Shown piece by piece: positions 25,401 through 36,832 of a stretch of 64,000 nt of DNA (positions are counted from its first letter, which is position 1; the number at the start of each line of letters is the position of its first letter). A program made the position numbers and the translations under genes. The notes under the pieces were generated by a model. The model did no database searches, was not told where the DNA came from, and worked only from the letters and a program-made list of their open reading frames with translations. Origin of the DNA: Desarmillaria ectypa (taxonomy: Eukaryota; Basidiomycota; Agaricomycetes; Agaricales; Physalacriaceae). Where the stretch lies: the NCBI GenBank assembly GCA_030407005.1, contig JAUDYN010000001.1:3782001-3846000 (forward strand). Direction: 5' to 3'.

Positions 25401-25509
25401 ATTCATCGACACCGAGAGGCTGAGGGAACTGGTACTTGAGCTGCGCGCCTTCAAGGATATGAAATTCAGCCAGGAGGACGAAGGAGCAGTGGTTTCCTTG
25501 GCTGCTCAT
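22476..25509 (-). CDS. AFI1: AFI1-like polarity protein (Afi1 docking plus SPA domains)
   Basis: In yeast Afi1 binds the GTPase Arf3 and helps maintain polarised growth; the family is DENN-related. The start at 25509 gives MSSQGNHCSFVLLAEFHILEG, the usual N-terminal strand, then QLKYQFPQPLG. After an intron: SVLAMSMLPDGAEMQVDDWT and DLLCVLNLVRTKHD. The Ser-rich middle (GREWDYTVRPRDRADTEST) is followed by THFFHTTVAYRDHQLPIRMP and the SPA part: HLHTNGPQTHPIIVLFNALI, GKRIIFLGHKRPAGEV, VPAYIAGVTNPIFEA, WDLLLDIGTGTVTV. Later exons give SAIEYHYGESLVRARFTEYV, NPIKGFDVVHQIFRLRHAKR, YLMPHSGGLLPLAFGLFHQK and FLQTLNHFQRYAYVRQAH, ending NGAF at 22476. About nine introns all keep frame, so I judge it intact at roughly 830 aa. 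The yeast symbol is used by homology only. Confidence 0.87.
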
Positions 25510-25902
25510 CGTGGCTCATGCAAGCTGTTGGTGGCCGCCAAAGAGCGCCGGTGGCACTGTAATTTATTTGCCTCTAATTCTGCGAATCCTACGGTCGTTG
25601 GTGGTAGAGCAGAAAGTGGTATAGGTATCGTGAATGCGTTCAGGAGATAGCCGCCGGAAGCAGATGCGTTTGTTGTGTGGCCATCACGTCAACATTTACC
25701 AGCGCCAATCTTTTCGTTGCTTTTTACCATTCTCGATAACACTACCAGAATCTCATATATTTACTTGATATTCTTGAATCATTCAGGGCAGCTTAGCAGC
25801 CATTTTTTTAGAACATACCAAGCAGTGTACGTAAAAACATCACTATTATTACTGGTACGCGTTTATTATCAAATAGCGATTGCAGACAAGTTAGTCCTTT
25901 AA
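25510..25902. other. Intergenic, AFI1-like promoter side
   Basis: A 393 bp AT-rich gap between the AFI1-like start and the 3' end of the aspartic protease, both on the minus strand. Nothing else is visible. Confidence 0.5.
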
Positions 25903-27864
25903 TTATAAAAACCAGAAACAAGACAGGACCGCCAGTCCTGGAATCAATAGGCCTACTCTCCCAGGTATATTGACCACTGCCGCCGCATTACTGTTAGTAG
26001 CCGACGTTCCACTTGGCGCCGCTCCTGGGGTGCCTGTGGTAGTCCGAGCCGACGAGGTGAGGGATGGTTTAGAAGAGTTGGAGGAGGGGCCCGCACCTGA
26101 TCCCCCCGCTGCACTCGACAATTGGGCAAATCCAATTGCCGGGGGATTCGAGTCTCTGAACACTGAGTACACGTTTTTCTACGCCGAAAGTTTTAGCCCA
26201 TACTACGACGTCGATAAATGTGGACACTGACCAAGAACGTCGCACCAACAACCCATCCCGGGTTGCCAGTTCCTTCCGGGATGTTGCTTCCGGCAGTGAG
26301 GTCAAATATTCCCCCAAGACACATACTACTGCCAGTGGTCGCGGGCCCCAAATTCATGTCTTGGCTATTGATCGGCCACGACTTGCCACCAAACGACATT
26401 GTCACTTGGACGTTGGTGCTACATGCTGAGAAAAATCATTATTCCAAACGTCAGTGCCCGGGACATGTAAGAGAAAACGGGCCGCTCACGGAACGTGTAC
26501 AGCCCTTGCTGTCCGCGGGCCTGTTGGGCACCCTCAACCTGAGCCCATATGGCAGCGACGTCTTCGGACGGGCCACCAATCAGAGTGGTTCCAGTGTCGA
26601 TCGCAGACAATGCCGTGGTTCCGCTCGTGGTTAAAGCGACGCTTTTCCCTTGGACGGTGAGAGCTGAAACGCGAATCAGGTGGTGCCCGAACGCGTAGAC
26701 GACGATAAGAACTTGCCTTGGAGCTCTAGAAGCCAAAATGACGGCGTCGATACGGGCATGTTCAAAAACTCAATATCTCCCGTAAATAAGGTGGAGTTGG
26801 TTCCTCCTAGCGTAAACACGCCTCCAGATTCTTCTGATTGTACACTGGTTTCACCACGGTGCCGGGCAAGCCAAAAGCTCATTTCCGGAGATGTCAACTG
26901 GTTTCCAGCGACGAGGGCCTGCCAAAAGGGCGTTGCCTGTGTAGAAGCAATCCGTTCGAAAGCGAGTCCCATGATACCAGACACGGAACCGCTTAACAAG
27001 CTGCTTGTTGTCTGATCAACAGCCACTGCAACAAGGTCAGTATTTGAAAGCATAAGAGAATATTTAACGCACAAAAAGTTTGCTGGTTTACGGTGAAACC
27101 TCCCATTGACACTTTATCAGATGAGAGCGTTCCTGCCACGGCCCCCGAGCCATAACGTATGGTCGTCTGAGAGTTGACGCCGGACGCCGTTTGTAATGTC
27201 GACGATGACTGTGAGTCAAACAAAGGTGTCGAAGAAGAACAGCTCAAACAACTGGTGTCGGCAACCCAGAGATCCGCAGAACCTGTGTCGAGAATCACAT
27301 TGAACGGTTGGGCCCTGGAGAGATGTCAGAAACATCCGAAATTGAAAAAGAGAACCACTGGGCTCCCAGAACGATCGTGGCGTCAGAGTGAGGCACAGAA
27401 TGCGCTGCCGATGAGCGGGAACTCGTTTAATTTTTGTCAACGCCGTAGCCGGGGCCGTCTATCATATGCGCCACCTGCTCTGCGACGTCGACCAGGTGGA
27501 AATGACACTCACGGCGTTCCAATGTTGACAGTCGCAAAATAACTCGCATCAGTGTTCTTTCAAAGGGGAAGGTTAGCTCAGGGCCTTAGCTTTGGGCAAT
27601 TAAGTGGCGACACACTTGATCCACAATACCAATACCAGCAGTACTCTGCCTTTTTCCAGCCCGCCGGCTCTGGAATGCGGGGAAATAACCGTACTTTGCC
27701 CTGAGGGAATCCGCAGCAGCTGCGTAATCAACTTCACGGGCGCCGCTGTTCCTTATGGAGACATGTACGGGCTCTGCAGAGACGAAAAGAATAAAGAAAA
27801 GTAAGGAGACGGGGACAAGGAACATGGCAGTCGTGAGGAAGGGAATGGAAGAGCCTGTGGCCAA
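25903..27864 (-). CDS. Secreted aspartic protease, probably GPI-anchored (family A1)
   Basis: Pepsin-like endopeptidase for the cell surface or outside. The N-terminus has a long hydrophobic signal segment (LVPVSLLFFILFVSA), then a propeptide with RRAGKRQ as a possible processing site. The mature part starts NTDASYFATVNIGTP. Active-site motifs are ILDTGSADLWVA and SAIDTGTTLIGGP; the flap region is TTIRYGSGAVAGTLSSDKVS. Later blocks are SMCLGGIFDLTAG, WVVGATFLKNVYSVFRDSNP and PPAIGFAQL. The C-terminus is Ser/Thr/Ala-rich (TTTGTPGAAPSGTSATN) and ends in a hydrophobic tail (LLIPGLAVLSCFWFL), which suggests a GPI signal. One intron before the first active site is about 200 bp; another, at 26664-26716, is GC-AG. 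No lesion found. Confidence 0.9.
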
Positions 27865-29510
27865 GCACAGATGAAAACCGGAAACCTGTTCTGCGGCAGC
27901 GTGTGACGTGAGGAACAGATTTATATCCTGTGCACGTGCCTTCCTCCCGAAACTCTCATCATCATGTCTTAGTCTCTATTCAGTAAACTGGCCTTTGGAA
28001 TACGCCCAGAAAGAAAAAAAAAGCCTTTGGTCTCTTTTTTTAATTGTTAATTATTGTGGCTAGCATCTTATTTTTGTATGACAATATTTTTCAGCGCTGC
28101 TCGCGTCGACCGCGCGCTACTTTCAAGTGCTTTATCATCCATTCTGGCCAGGACCCATCGAATGATATCCCCACCTTCTCACCATGTTGGACACACGAGG
28201 ACCCTGCTGCGCATCCGATTTGGCTGAGCTGATAAACTCTTCTTTTGTACTTCTTGCCCATTGAGACGTATCTTATTCATTCCAGCCGTGCCCACTGAGA
28301 ATCTATCTTCAGTCGCATCTTCATCTCCTTACTAAAATCACTGTACACCTTCATCGCGTGTTAGCCTTGGCAATCTCCTAAGTTTCACTTAGGCACCGGC
28401 GGGTGTGTCGGGAGCTTACCGATTATGAACCAGCCGCGCTGTTCCCTGCAGTAATGGCACACGATGGCCAGGGTAAGACAAGACGCGTAATTTTGCAGCA
28501 CTCGGGACTTATGCGTGAATTAACCATTCATCATGCTGGCAGAGAACGGGCGACTACGACCGCGTTCCCATGAAATTTGGCTGCGATGTCGGGTTGACGC
28601 GTTGCCGATCATTGCACCTTTCGCTTTTCACTCGGACCGACCTGGTTAGTGACCCGTTTTACTTGCTCTAAGTATGCCTTGTTTTTTTTTTTTTTTTGCA
28701 CCTATGCCCTTTGTTACGAGTGATTTATAGTCCGCAGCATTACCACTCTTCATCATGATGCCAACGTTGCTTTCTCTGACCCAGGTTTTCCCCGGATGGA
28801 ATGACGCTAACATAATCATGTCTGGTACGTACTTACCATTGTATCTCAGAGGGGGCCTTTCAATTTTCGTGAATTGTTATCTTGCAGTCTTACCGCACAC
28901 TTAAGACCCTCAGACGAGGGCCCCGCCCAAATCCTCATCTGGAGTAAGTTCGCCGTTATAAGTATCAGACGTCTCATCTATCTCTCGGTTTCCATCTTCA
29001 TTTGCTTATCGGAATCATTCAACCTCCCTGATACTAGGTTTCGTTCAAAGCATGCTCCCAAAGCGCTTCAAGTTTGTGATTACACGGACGTCTTGTGCGT
29101 ACCTAAGCAGGAGGCTAGGAGAATTCTAATAATATAGATATCTTCGAAAGCCTCGCCTCAAGTCCAAGTGATGGTACCACTACAGTTGGCACTACAGCTT
29201 CATCCCATCGCACTTAGTGTCATCAGTCTACGGTCCATCATTTTCTGCTTTCCGGTGCTTTAAACCTCGTATCAAGTCCTGATATTGAATATTGACTGAC
29301 ATCGTAGGTCCAAGCAGAAATATCTTTGCTACGTTTGCTCTTATGACCTCCGTGCCCTAGGTCACTGTACCTCGCACCTACAGCTACTACCCCGTGGGCC
29401 ATGTATCAGGTACTCCAAAATCGCCCTCGGATGATATAATATTCACCTAACTATAAGTACGTACCTCTCCATATCGGGGAGATCCTTTCCACCAATTATC
29501 AAAACGCTTA
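27865..29510. other. Intergenic, 1.6 kb
   Basis: This is the promoter side of the aspartic protease at the left and the 3' flank of the SDR gene at the right. A 16-17 T run lies at about 28682-28697. One weak candidate small gene (28454-28804) is listed separately; nothing else can be supported. Confidence 0.45.
28454..28804 (+). CDS. Possible small spliced gene, unknown
   Basis: Speculative. An ATG at 28454 begins MAHDGQ, followed by a GT-AG gap (28473-28542), an exon reading ENGRLRPRSHEIWLRCRVDA, a second GT-AG gap (28645-28730) that contains the long T run, and a last exon reading VRSITTLHHDANVAFSDPGF before a TGA at 28802-28804. Frame is kept across both joins and both splice pairs fit consensus, but the product is only about 64 residues and I recognise no family. 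It could easily be chance. Confidence 0.18.
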
Positions 29511-30555
29511 CTACACAAACACGTTCCCTCCATCAATCACAATAGTCTGTCCAGTCATATAATCCGAATCTGGACCCGCTAAAAACGAGACCAACTTTGC
29601 TGGATCTTCTGGTACACTCGTCCGTCCTAAACAAATCAAGTTGGTAAACCTGACAAAATTCTGGCCTATCGGGAGACCGTTTATCTCGCTCATTCCCCTG
29701 TCGATCTCTTCCCACATGGGTGACGCCACGATTCCAGGGGCGTAGGCGTTAACGGTGATACGATGACGGCCAAGCTCCATGGCGAAAGATTGTGTTAGGC
29801 TTCGCACCGCGGCTTTCGTAGCGCTGTAATGTGCGAGGAGATGGTCTGCTCGGAATGATGTCCCGCTGCAGAAGATTCGGATGAGAAGGTAACTGCCATT
29901 AAGCTAGAGGGCCTACCTAGCAGCGTTGAGAATCTTCCCACTGGTTCCTTGCTTCATGAACTGCTTCGCAGCTACTGTACCGCAGTTGAAAACCCCCATG
30001 ACGTTCACCTCGAATATTCGTCGAAGGTCACCTTCGGTTATATCGAGGATGGGCTTGGAGCGAGCGATACCTGCGTTGGCGACCATGACTGTGAGAGGTC
30101 CGAGGGTATCAACGGATGTCTTCACGATCTCCTCTACGTCGGCACGTTTGGATACATCTCCGAAGGCACTAACGGCGCGTCCGCCGAGCAAAGTGATCTC
30201 ATCTACTACCTGCATGGAAGTATTACTATGTAAGAGAGGTAAGATAACGGAGGGTCTTACTGCTTTGACCTGGTTAGCATTCAATGAAAGATTGTTAACG
30301 CAGATGTCAAAGCCGTCTCGGGCGAGGCGCAGAGCTATTCCTCGTCCACTTCGGAAGGTGTAGAGTCAGTGGATAGTCAGATAATACGCCATCGAGTATG
30401 GCTGGGACCCACATTCCTTGACCGGCGCCGGTGACGATAGCCGAACGGTGTGATGCTGTAGTGACGGATCGGATGGTCCTGCGTACATGTCGCACAGGTA
30501 CGATGCCCACTAGACCGGTAGCGCGGTTCAAGACGGATGAGATTCTGTTTATCAT
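29511..30555 (-). CDS. Short-chain dehydrogenase/reductase (acetoin/diacetyl reductase-like)
   Basis: NAD(P)-dependent Rossmann oxidoreductase. The cofactor motif SAIVTGAGQGIGRGIALRLA is split by an intron after GQG. It is followed by NNLSLNANQVKAVVDEITLL, the VMVANAGIARSKPILD motif, the FEVNVMGVFNCGT helix, the catalytic Ser in ILNAAS, and the YSATK catalytic pair (HYSATKAAVRSLTQSFAME). The end is LGRTSVPEDPAKLVSFLAGP and YMTGQTIVIDGG, the classic SDR C-terminus. Overall it resembles (S)-acetoin-forming diacetyl reductases and related polyol dehydrogenases; the exact substrate is uncertain. About 35 residues precede the core; they are basic and nearly free of acidic residues (PVRHVRRTIRSVTTASHRS), suggesting a mitochondrial presequence. 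All joins keep frame. Confidence 0.88.
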
Positions 30556-30683
30556 AGCGTGAGAACAGATATACCCGATGCAAGTCGGGCATTGGTTTCG
30601 AACCTCGAATTTATTCCATGGCCAACGAGCAATCTGATATAGGAAGTTGGGCTTAATTAAATGAGAATAGTTGAGATCAACGA

Positions 30684-30774
30684 GATCCCTTAGCTCAGTG
30701 GTAGAGCGTGTGATTCCAGTCTGTGTTCTCTTTGGGTATCCACAAGGTCAAGCGTTCAACTCGCTTAGGGATCA
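30684..30774 (+). tRNA. tRNA-Trp (anticodon CCA) with intron
   Basis: The cloverleaf fits by eye. Acceptor gatccct (30684-30690) pairs with agggatc (30767-30773). The D arm is gctcagtggtagagc. The anticodon loop is ttCCAg with CCA at 30716-30718. An intron of about 19 nt runs from 30720. The T arm is aagcg-ttcaact-cgctt. The anticodon stem has four pairs plus one A-C mismatch at the loop end. CCA identifies tryptophan. A run of five T (30778-30782) follows, as expected for RNA polymerase III termination. It lies 128 bp upstream of the divergent SDR start (30555). Confidence 0.85.
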
Positions 30775-30777
30775 TAC

Positions 30778-30782
30778 TTTTT
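30778..30782 (+). terminator. Pol III terminator of tRNA-Trp
   Basis: TTTTT three bases after the discriminator base of the tRNA. Confidence 0.7.
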
Positions 30783-31009
30783 ATTTATGTTGTGCACTGG
30801 CAAGTCCCCTCACTGTTCCTAATTTTACTAGGGAAAGACCGATGGAAACAAGCATCCCGAAGCGCGGAAGACGGGATGGAGGAGCAGCGATCTTGATTAC
30901 ATCATCTCGATCACCGGAGAAACTCCGAGCGGAGCTTGAATTCACACCTAAACGCGTTGATTCTGACACGCGTTTCACGTGACCTTATTGCATCTTATCA
31001 CCAACCGTC

Positions 31010-33161
31010 ATGTCCTTCCCTTCTGTGTCGGCCTGGAAATGGTGGACAGGTCATCGCGTCCAATATTCCTCTCCCTCATCATCCCCACCGTGCTCGTCGT
31101 CTCCACCAACATCGCCGCATTCCGGCTATTCTCAGTATCAAGCTCGCGTACAGTCAAGTCCCAGTCCTGGGTATTGTATCAACGTTCACGATCCGAGCAA
31201 CGGCGCGTCGAATTGGTTCCGGAGGGAACTGCATCCTATCAAATTTCCTCATCCCAAAGTTCCGTGCAAGCTACCAAGTTTCCATTCCATGTTTGGAGAC
31301 TTACCACCACCCATGTCTGATGTGGAAGAGTATCCTGACGTCGCCAACACCCACTGCATTCACGACGACACAGTCAGCAGCGTGCCCCCAAGTCATGCCT
31401 CTGTTTTCTATACAGATAGCGAAGAGGAGGACCATGATCCGGAAGACGAAGTTGTCGAAACATCGCCCAGGGCTACGTTCTTCCGGGTATCTGAAGAGCG
31501 GGGCCAATGGAAGAATGACCCTATACCTTTTCAGCCGCCGCCTTCGCATCACCAGCGCAACTCAATGCCTACCTCGTCTCGCCCAGTCCCACCAAGTCCT
31601 GACAGACGACTCGCCTCTGAACCAGCAGAATTCTCCATGAACCCCAACCACTCCAGCCGCGAGGATTTGGATTTTACCTTTGAATTGTCCCCAGAGTCGG
31701 ATGACAGACAAGCTTCATATGATGCCGATATTGATTCAGAACTAATAACATCGGAATCAGAGATGCCAGATGATGATAATCGACCCTACTCACCACTACC
31801 CCCTTCGTCACCACCTCTGTCACCAATGTCTTTTTCTGTATCGCCAATGATCGGCCCTACATCACCATCAAGTGTTTCAGCTCTACCTCCACTGTCGCCC
31901 GTTATCATTTCTCCGCTTCGCTCGGATGACACCGACGTCGAGGGTATTCACCTCCCGGTAGCCACAGACCCTTCTTTGTCGCCACTTGTACGTGTCTTGG
32001 CCCATGGAGCTTTGTTATCGTTTACAAGCCTCACCCTTACAGGTCCAGACCAAATATGAAATTCCTCCATTCATGATACCAGAAATGTCGATCAAATGTG
32101 GGGCCGAGTTGGATACAATCACCGCCGTCATATCAGCACCCTCATCTCCGAGTTCCGACAGAGGTTTGTTCGACAAGGACCAACGGCTGGTCCCTCCACC
32201 CCCAGCTCTCTCTGTTGCAACCGATACCGATGTGAATGCCAGTATTGAAGATTCTGCCGTGCTCAAGGAAGATTTATCGGACGATGTTGCCAGAGAGCAG
32301 GTTGTCAACATTAGTGACGTTCCGACGAAGCAGGAGGTTCTAGAGATGCAAGATCAGGTGGTCGAGGTCACGCTGAAGGAGAAGAATGGAGTTGACGATA
32401 TCGCGGCAGTAACGATGGGGCACGAGAAGCGCAAAAAGGGTCAAGATGATGGTCCGAAGAAGAAAAAGGCTCGGTTGGATAGCCATTCGACGTCTTCAGG
32501 CGCTGTTGGAGACGACGAGAACACTAGGACCGCCTCAAAATCCGAAACGAAGATCAAGACCAAAGCAAGGAAACCGCGAAAGCAAGCCCAGCTTCCTCGG
32601 CGTCGACGTCGACAGCCGTCGTATTCATCCTCGGACGAAGAGGATGAAGAGCCGGCAAAACGACAGCCACCACCCCCACCTCCCTTGAACTTCTCGGTCG
32701 AGGACGCCGAACTATGCGGTATGATCATCGAAAGCATGGCCACATCACGGGCTTCCTCGCATCGGGCCTCTTCCATCTACAAAGCTGTCATCCAGAACCG
32801 CCCCGCACTCAAATCGCAACGAGAAGATCCGGAGTGGATCGCTGCCATCAGGAGGATACTAGAAGAGGCACATTGTGTGAATGGGATGTTCGGTAAGGTG
32901 GAAAGCAGTGGCATGGTGAGCACATTTGTGAGGCTGTGTTATTGGGCGCTAATCTCTCTGATATAATAGGACGACTCGAATCGCCCCCTAGAAGCGCAGT
33001 GGTTTTATGTGCTGGAGCGGGACGAAGACCAGGAACGCGCGTCGTTAATGAGGGCAATGATGCCTAGGCCGGCTAAAAGGTCTGAAACGAAGAAATATAA
33101 ACAATATTACTACCGCCCTTTGGGTAAGATTTCGCGTTGGGACTCTGAAGACGCACTCTAG
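31010..33161 (+). CDS. Uncharacterised nuclear protein with winged-helix-like C-terminus
   Basis: Three exons, with introns at about 31988-32041 and 32916-32969, all in frame. The N-terminal two-thirds is low-complexity: Ser/Pro-rich with acidic patches (SPLPPSSPPLSPMSFSVSP, DSEEEDHDPEDE). A basic stretch GHEKRKKGQDDGPKKKKAR and a second KARKPRKQAQLPRRRRRQ look like nuclear signals. The last about 150 residues are compact: ELCGMIIESMATSRASSHRA, YKAVIQNRPALKSQREDPEW, VNGMFGKVESSGM, PLEAQWFYVLERDEDQERAS and MMPRPAKRSETKKYKQYYYR. I believe this C-terminal block is conserved in other basidiomycetes and has helix-turn-helix character, but I cannot name a domain. A role in chromatin or transcription is inference from composition only. 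Confidence 0.75.
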
Positions 33162-33430
33162 ACATTCTTGTTTTTGATTGCACTTTTTGACGCTACTATC
33201 ATTATTCTAGTCTTCGTTCTGCGTTCTGCGTTCCAGCTTGTAGCACTAATTTTTTGATCTGTTTCCTGTTTTTTTTTTGTTCCCCACAACTGCATTTTTT
33301 AGTGTATTGAGAGAGCATGACGATCGCAGTTCTTTGACGGCAATAATGATTATCGTAATTGCAACTATAAAATACACATCTAAATACGAGAAATTGTGGC
33401 GCAGGTGAGTAAGAAAGAAATAGAGCCTGT

Positions 33431-35852
33431 CTAACGTCTCTGGGTCTTCCCAGCCTTACGTTTACCAGCAAATAGATGTTTTGGCTGAGAGGAAAGGTTA
33501 GACGTGTGTGTATCATTGCAACCTATAGTTTGCTCACCATTTTGACTTTGATTGCACGATCGCTCTCTCCAGCTTTGGCAAGTTGGTTTCGCGGCCGCTG
33601 TCCAAGGTTCCGTAGCTTGACAGCTTTGGATGCTTGCTGAATATACGTGAGCAAGCAGTACCGTAAAACATAGCAGATAGGTTTACCCCTTCGTCCCGTA
33701 AACCAGCCAGTCGCCGATCCGTCTTCGGTGCCCGTCTGTCTATCGCCACCACAGCACCAGAATTGCCCTTAACGCGCTTGGCCGGTACCTTCTCCTCACC
33801 ATCGACATCCATCCCATCATCGTCCTCGCCGTCATTCTCCATGTCATCACCATCGTCGACGTCCATCTGAGCTTCCTCAGCCCTCTTCCGCTTCGCTCCC
33901 ACCACCTTGGCCAGAACCGTTGCACGCTCTTGTATCCGACTCGGGTCCAAGCCTGCCTTGGTCATCCCCTCCGTCAAATCTGAGAGGGACCGCAGCGTCG
34001 CTGTCCGAGGCATACGAGCCTGGTTCTTTTTGCTCTTCTTGATGCTCTGCGAGTGAATCTTGTGTGAGAGGGCGACTTTAGCTTCTTGGGCTTCGCGTTC
34101 GTCGTCCGAGTCGTACTGTTACAAGCCCCTTTAGGTGTGAGACAAGAAGAGGAAGCGAGAGGTGCTTACCATCTCCGCTTCACTGTCATAGAACCCTTCT
34201 GTTTGCAGGCGCTCCTCTTCACGTTCAAGAGCATCGAGCTTCTCCAGAATGTCCGGGTCAATGAAGTCAGCAATGTTCTTGCCATCCATGATCTCGGGTA
34301 TGATGTCCATCTTCCATTCGGGATTAGTAAGGATGTAGTCCTCTGTTGATATAATCAGTCAACGCTGGAAAAGGGGAAGGGGGTACGGTACGTTTGAGGT
34401 TGATGTTGTAAACACCAGGTCCACCCTCTTCCAACTCAATATCCTTCTGCAATCGCCGCCTGTCCGGATCGTCCTTTTCGAATTTCTTCCTGTTCTTGGC
34501 TGTTTCCGGTATACAGGGTGCACGGACCACGTCATCACGCGCTTTGGGCTGCGCAACGTGTATCCGGTTAATGATAGAATTAATTTTGCTGCCCTGGATT
34601 TTGGTCTCAACGCGATGAGCGAGAAGAGCCTCACAGGCCTTATTTTTAAGCTCCATCACGCCCTCGTCAGAGTAGCATGATACCTGAACGCATTGCACGT
34701 CTTCAGAATCAATGATCTCTTGGACAAGGGCCCGAGAGTCAGGGTGGATGTCTTCGAGACGCATGACATCGATTTTGTTGATGACGAGGAGAGTCGGCTT
34801 GCCGCTGAAGAGGGGTTTAATGGAATGGAACAGTTTGCACTAGAACAATGTTAGACGATTTGCAGTCACGATCCAATTGACCAGAGCTCACTTGGGCTTC
34901 GACCGTATAACCACACTGCTCACTCAGATCCATGAAATAGAGGACAGCGCTCTTCAGATGAGCCAAAGCCGTGATACTCTGCATCTCAATCGTGTTCATC
35001 TCCTCCAGGGGGTGGTCCAAGACACCGGGCGTGTCGATGACCTGCCATCGAAGATATTTATAATCGAGATGCCCCACAAACAGGGATTTTGTGGTGAAAG
35101 CGTAGGGTTGGACATCAACGTCGGCCCGAGTGACTTTGTTGATGAATGAAGATTTTCCGACGTTGGGATAGCCGCAAATAAGAAGGGTCCGAGTATTGGG
35201 GTCGATGGCAGGAAGACGGGATATATGTTGGCGCACTTGTTCTAGGTATGCGAGGGGGTCTTTTTGACGACGCATGATCGTAGCCATCCTACAGCAAGCC
35301 TCAGTACTTCACGAAGTAGAGAAAAGAACAGAGTTGCTCACCGACCGAGAGCAGCCCTTTTCAGCTGCTTGCAGCGATACAGACTGTCACCGTACTTGAT
35401 CAGTCTCACAAAGTCCTTCGCTACATTGTCAATAAGATTTTGAGCAGTGCGTAGTTGACCGAGGGCGAGTTTGTAATGATTTTTGTCATAAAGAACGTTC
35501 ATAAGAGACGAAAGGAAAGGGTGTAAATCCTGTCTTGAATGTAAATTTTATTTCAACATCGAAAAAAAAAGCAAACGCACGTCCAACATGGGGAAGTCGT
35601 TCAGTATCGCCCCCAACTTTTCGTCGAATGTATCTTGCGTAAATTTGACCTTTCTCATATAGAAATTTCGTATACGGCTAATTTTGAAGTTTTTGTGAAT
35701 GACCTATGCAACGAATGAGTCCTTCCTTGATTTATAATTAAGTGAATCGAGCTGACCGTTGGCGTCTTTCGTTGTGTCTTGGACAGCACAATGTCCAAGA
35801 AATCTGCCGCCGTGGGCACGGGCGCAATGGCCTTGAGACCGCTGGTCGACAT
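33431..35852 (-). CDS. NOG1: Nucleolar GTP-binding protein 1 (NOG1)
   Basis: GTPase of 60S ribosomal subunit biogenesis, acting in nucleolus and nucleus. The start at 35852 gives [20 protein letters not shown] and [11 protein letters not shown], then [20 protein letters not shown] after an intron. GTPase motifs: G1 [21 protein letters not shown]2-like [16 protein letters not shown]3 [17 protein letters not shown]4 [11 protein letters not shown]. The [20 protein letters not shown] helix lies just before the GTPase. Downstream come [20 protein letters not shown] and [14 protein letters not shown], then an acidic stretch [20 protein letters not shown] and the C-terminal signature [20 protein letters not shown], ending [16 protein letters not shown] at 33431. 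About seven introns all keep frame. The N-terminus and C-terminus match the family, so it is complete. Confidence 0.95.
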
Positions 35853-36832
35853 GATGGCAAGATGAAAGGTGGGAGACGGCTTAAGGTGGAGAGCAGCGTT
35901 CACTGGAAAGAATTTTTGATAGATTTCCCACGATGCATTTCCACGTGCCGAGCTATCTTAACCAACCCCTTCTACACCTCAGAAAAAGGCAAATACAAGC
36001 GTGATTTGCTTGGAGATACCTATGCATATATGTGAGCCGTTATAACTGTCACAGGGCTCTAGGATTCTTGCTTTTGTGGAAAGTCTACCAATACTCGGCT
36101 CACCACGCTATCTGGTAGTAGGCTTGTCGCTTCGATTCATGTGTGAACTGCCAGTATAGGGCCTCTTCGATGTCAAGTGACATGGGAATGGTAATACCGA
36201 ATCTCAAAATATACCCACAAGAGTCCGAAAACCGCTCGATAGCGGTATCGCCTCGCCGGGTTGGTTGATATTCTTTCGACTCGTACAGCTGCAGGTGCGT
36301 TGGCCCTCTTCAATCTATATTCCAACTCTGGTTTTGGACGAGTACTTATTTATTTTTCTCGCTAATTGTGATATTCGACATGAGACGCCCAGGCTGGCTT
36401 TTTTCTTCTTCTTTTTTCCCCTGCGCATGGTTGGGTACAAAATATGATGATACAAGGGCTAGGAACACGCTATGGTCACTATGTTATCACCATAGTCGGG
36501 CCGTACAGATGTATATTCCGTTCTTCATCTTCTCATTCTACAAATTCAGTATCAAAGCGTTGTGATTCTTCAACGTTACTGCCTCACTCCAATATCACGA
36601 TCCATTCTTTATAGTTGGGTAGTCAAGGCACCTGCTCGGAACCACTGCTCTTTTCCATGATGAGTTCCGGGCGTTTGCCTCTGGGGGCAGGATAAGAATC
36701 TTTTTAGCCTCTTCTGACTTTTGATTTCAGTCTTGCCATCCTTCCGACGAGCACGGTAAGACTCAAGAGAAGAGTTGCATGCAATTCGATAAAACCTGAA
36801 AAGCTCCCATCGCTGATTGTCCCGTATCAAAT
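35853..36832. other. Intergenic, no gene recognised
   Basis: This lies upstream of NOG1 on one side and of the first membrane-protein copy on the other. Frames are short and without motifs. Confidence 0.5.

Noticed and set aside
25970..26660. Several plus-strand frames of 70-138 codons
   Set aside because: They are antisense shadows of the aspartic protease exons.
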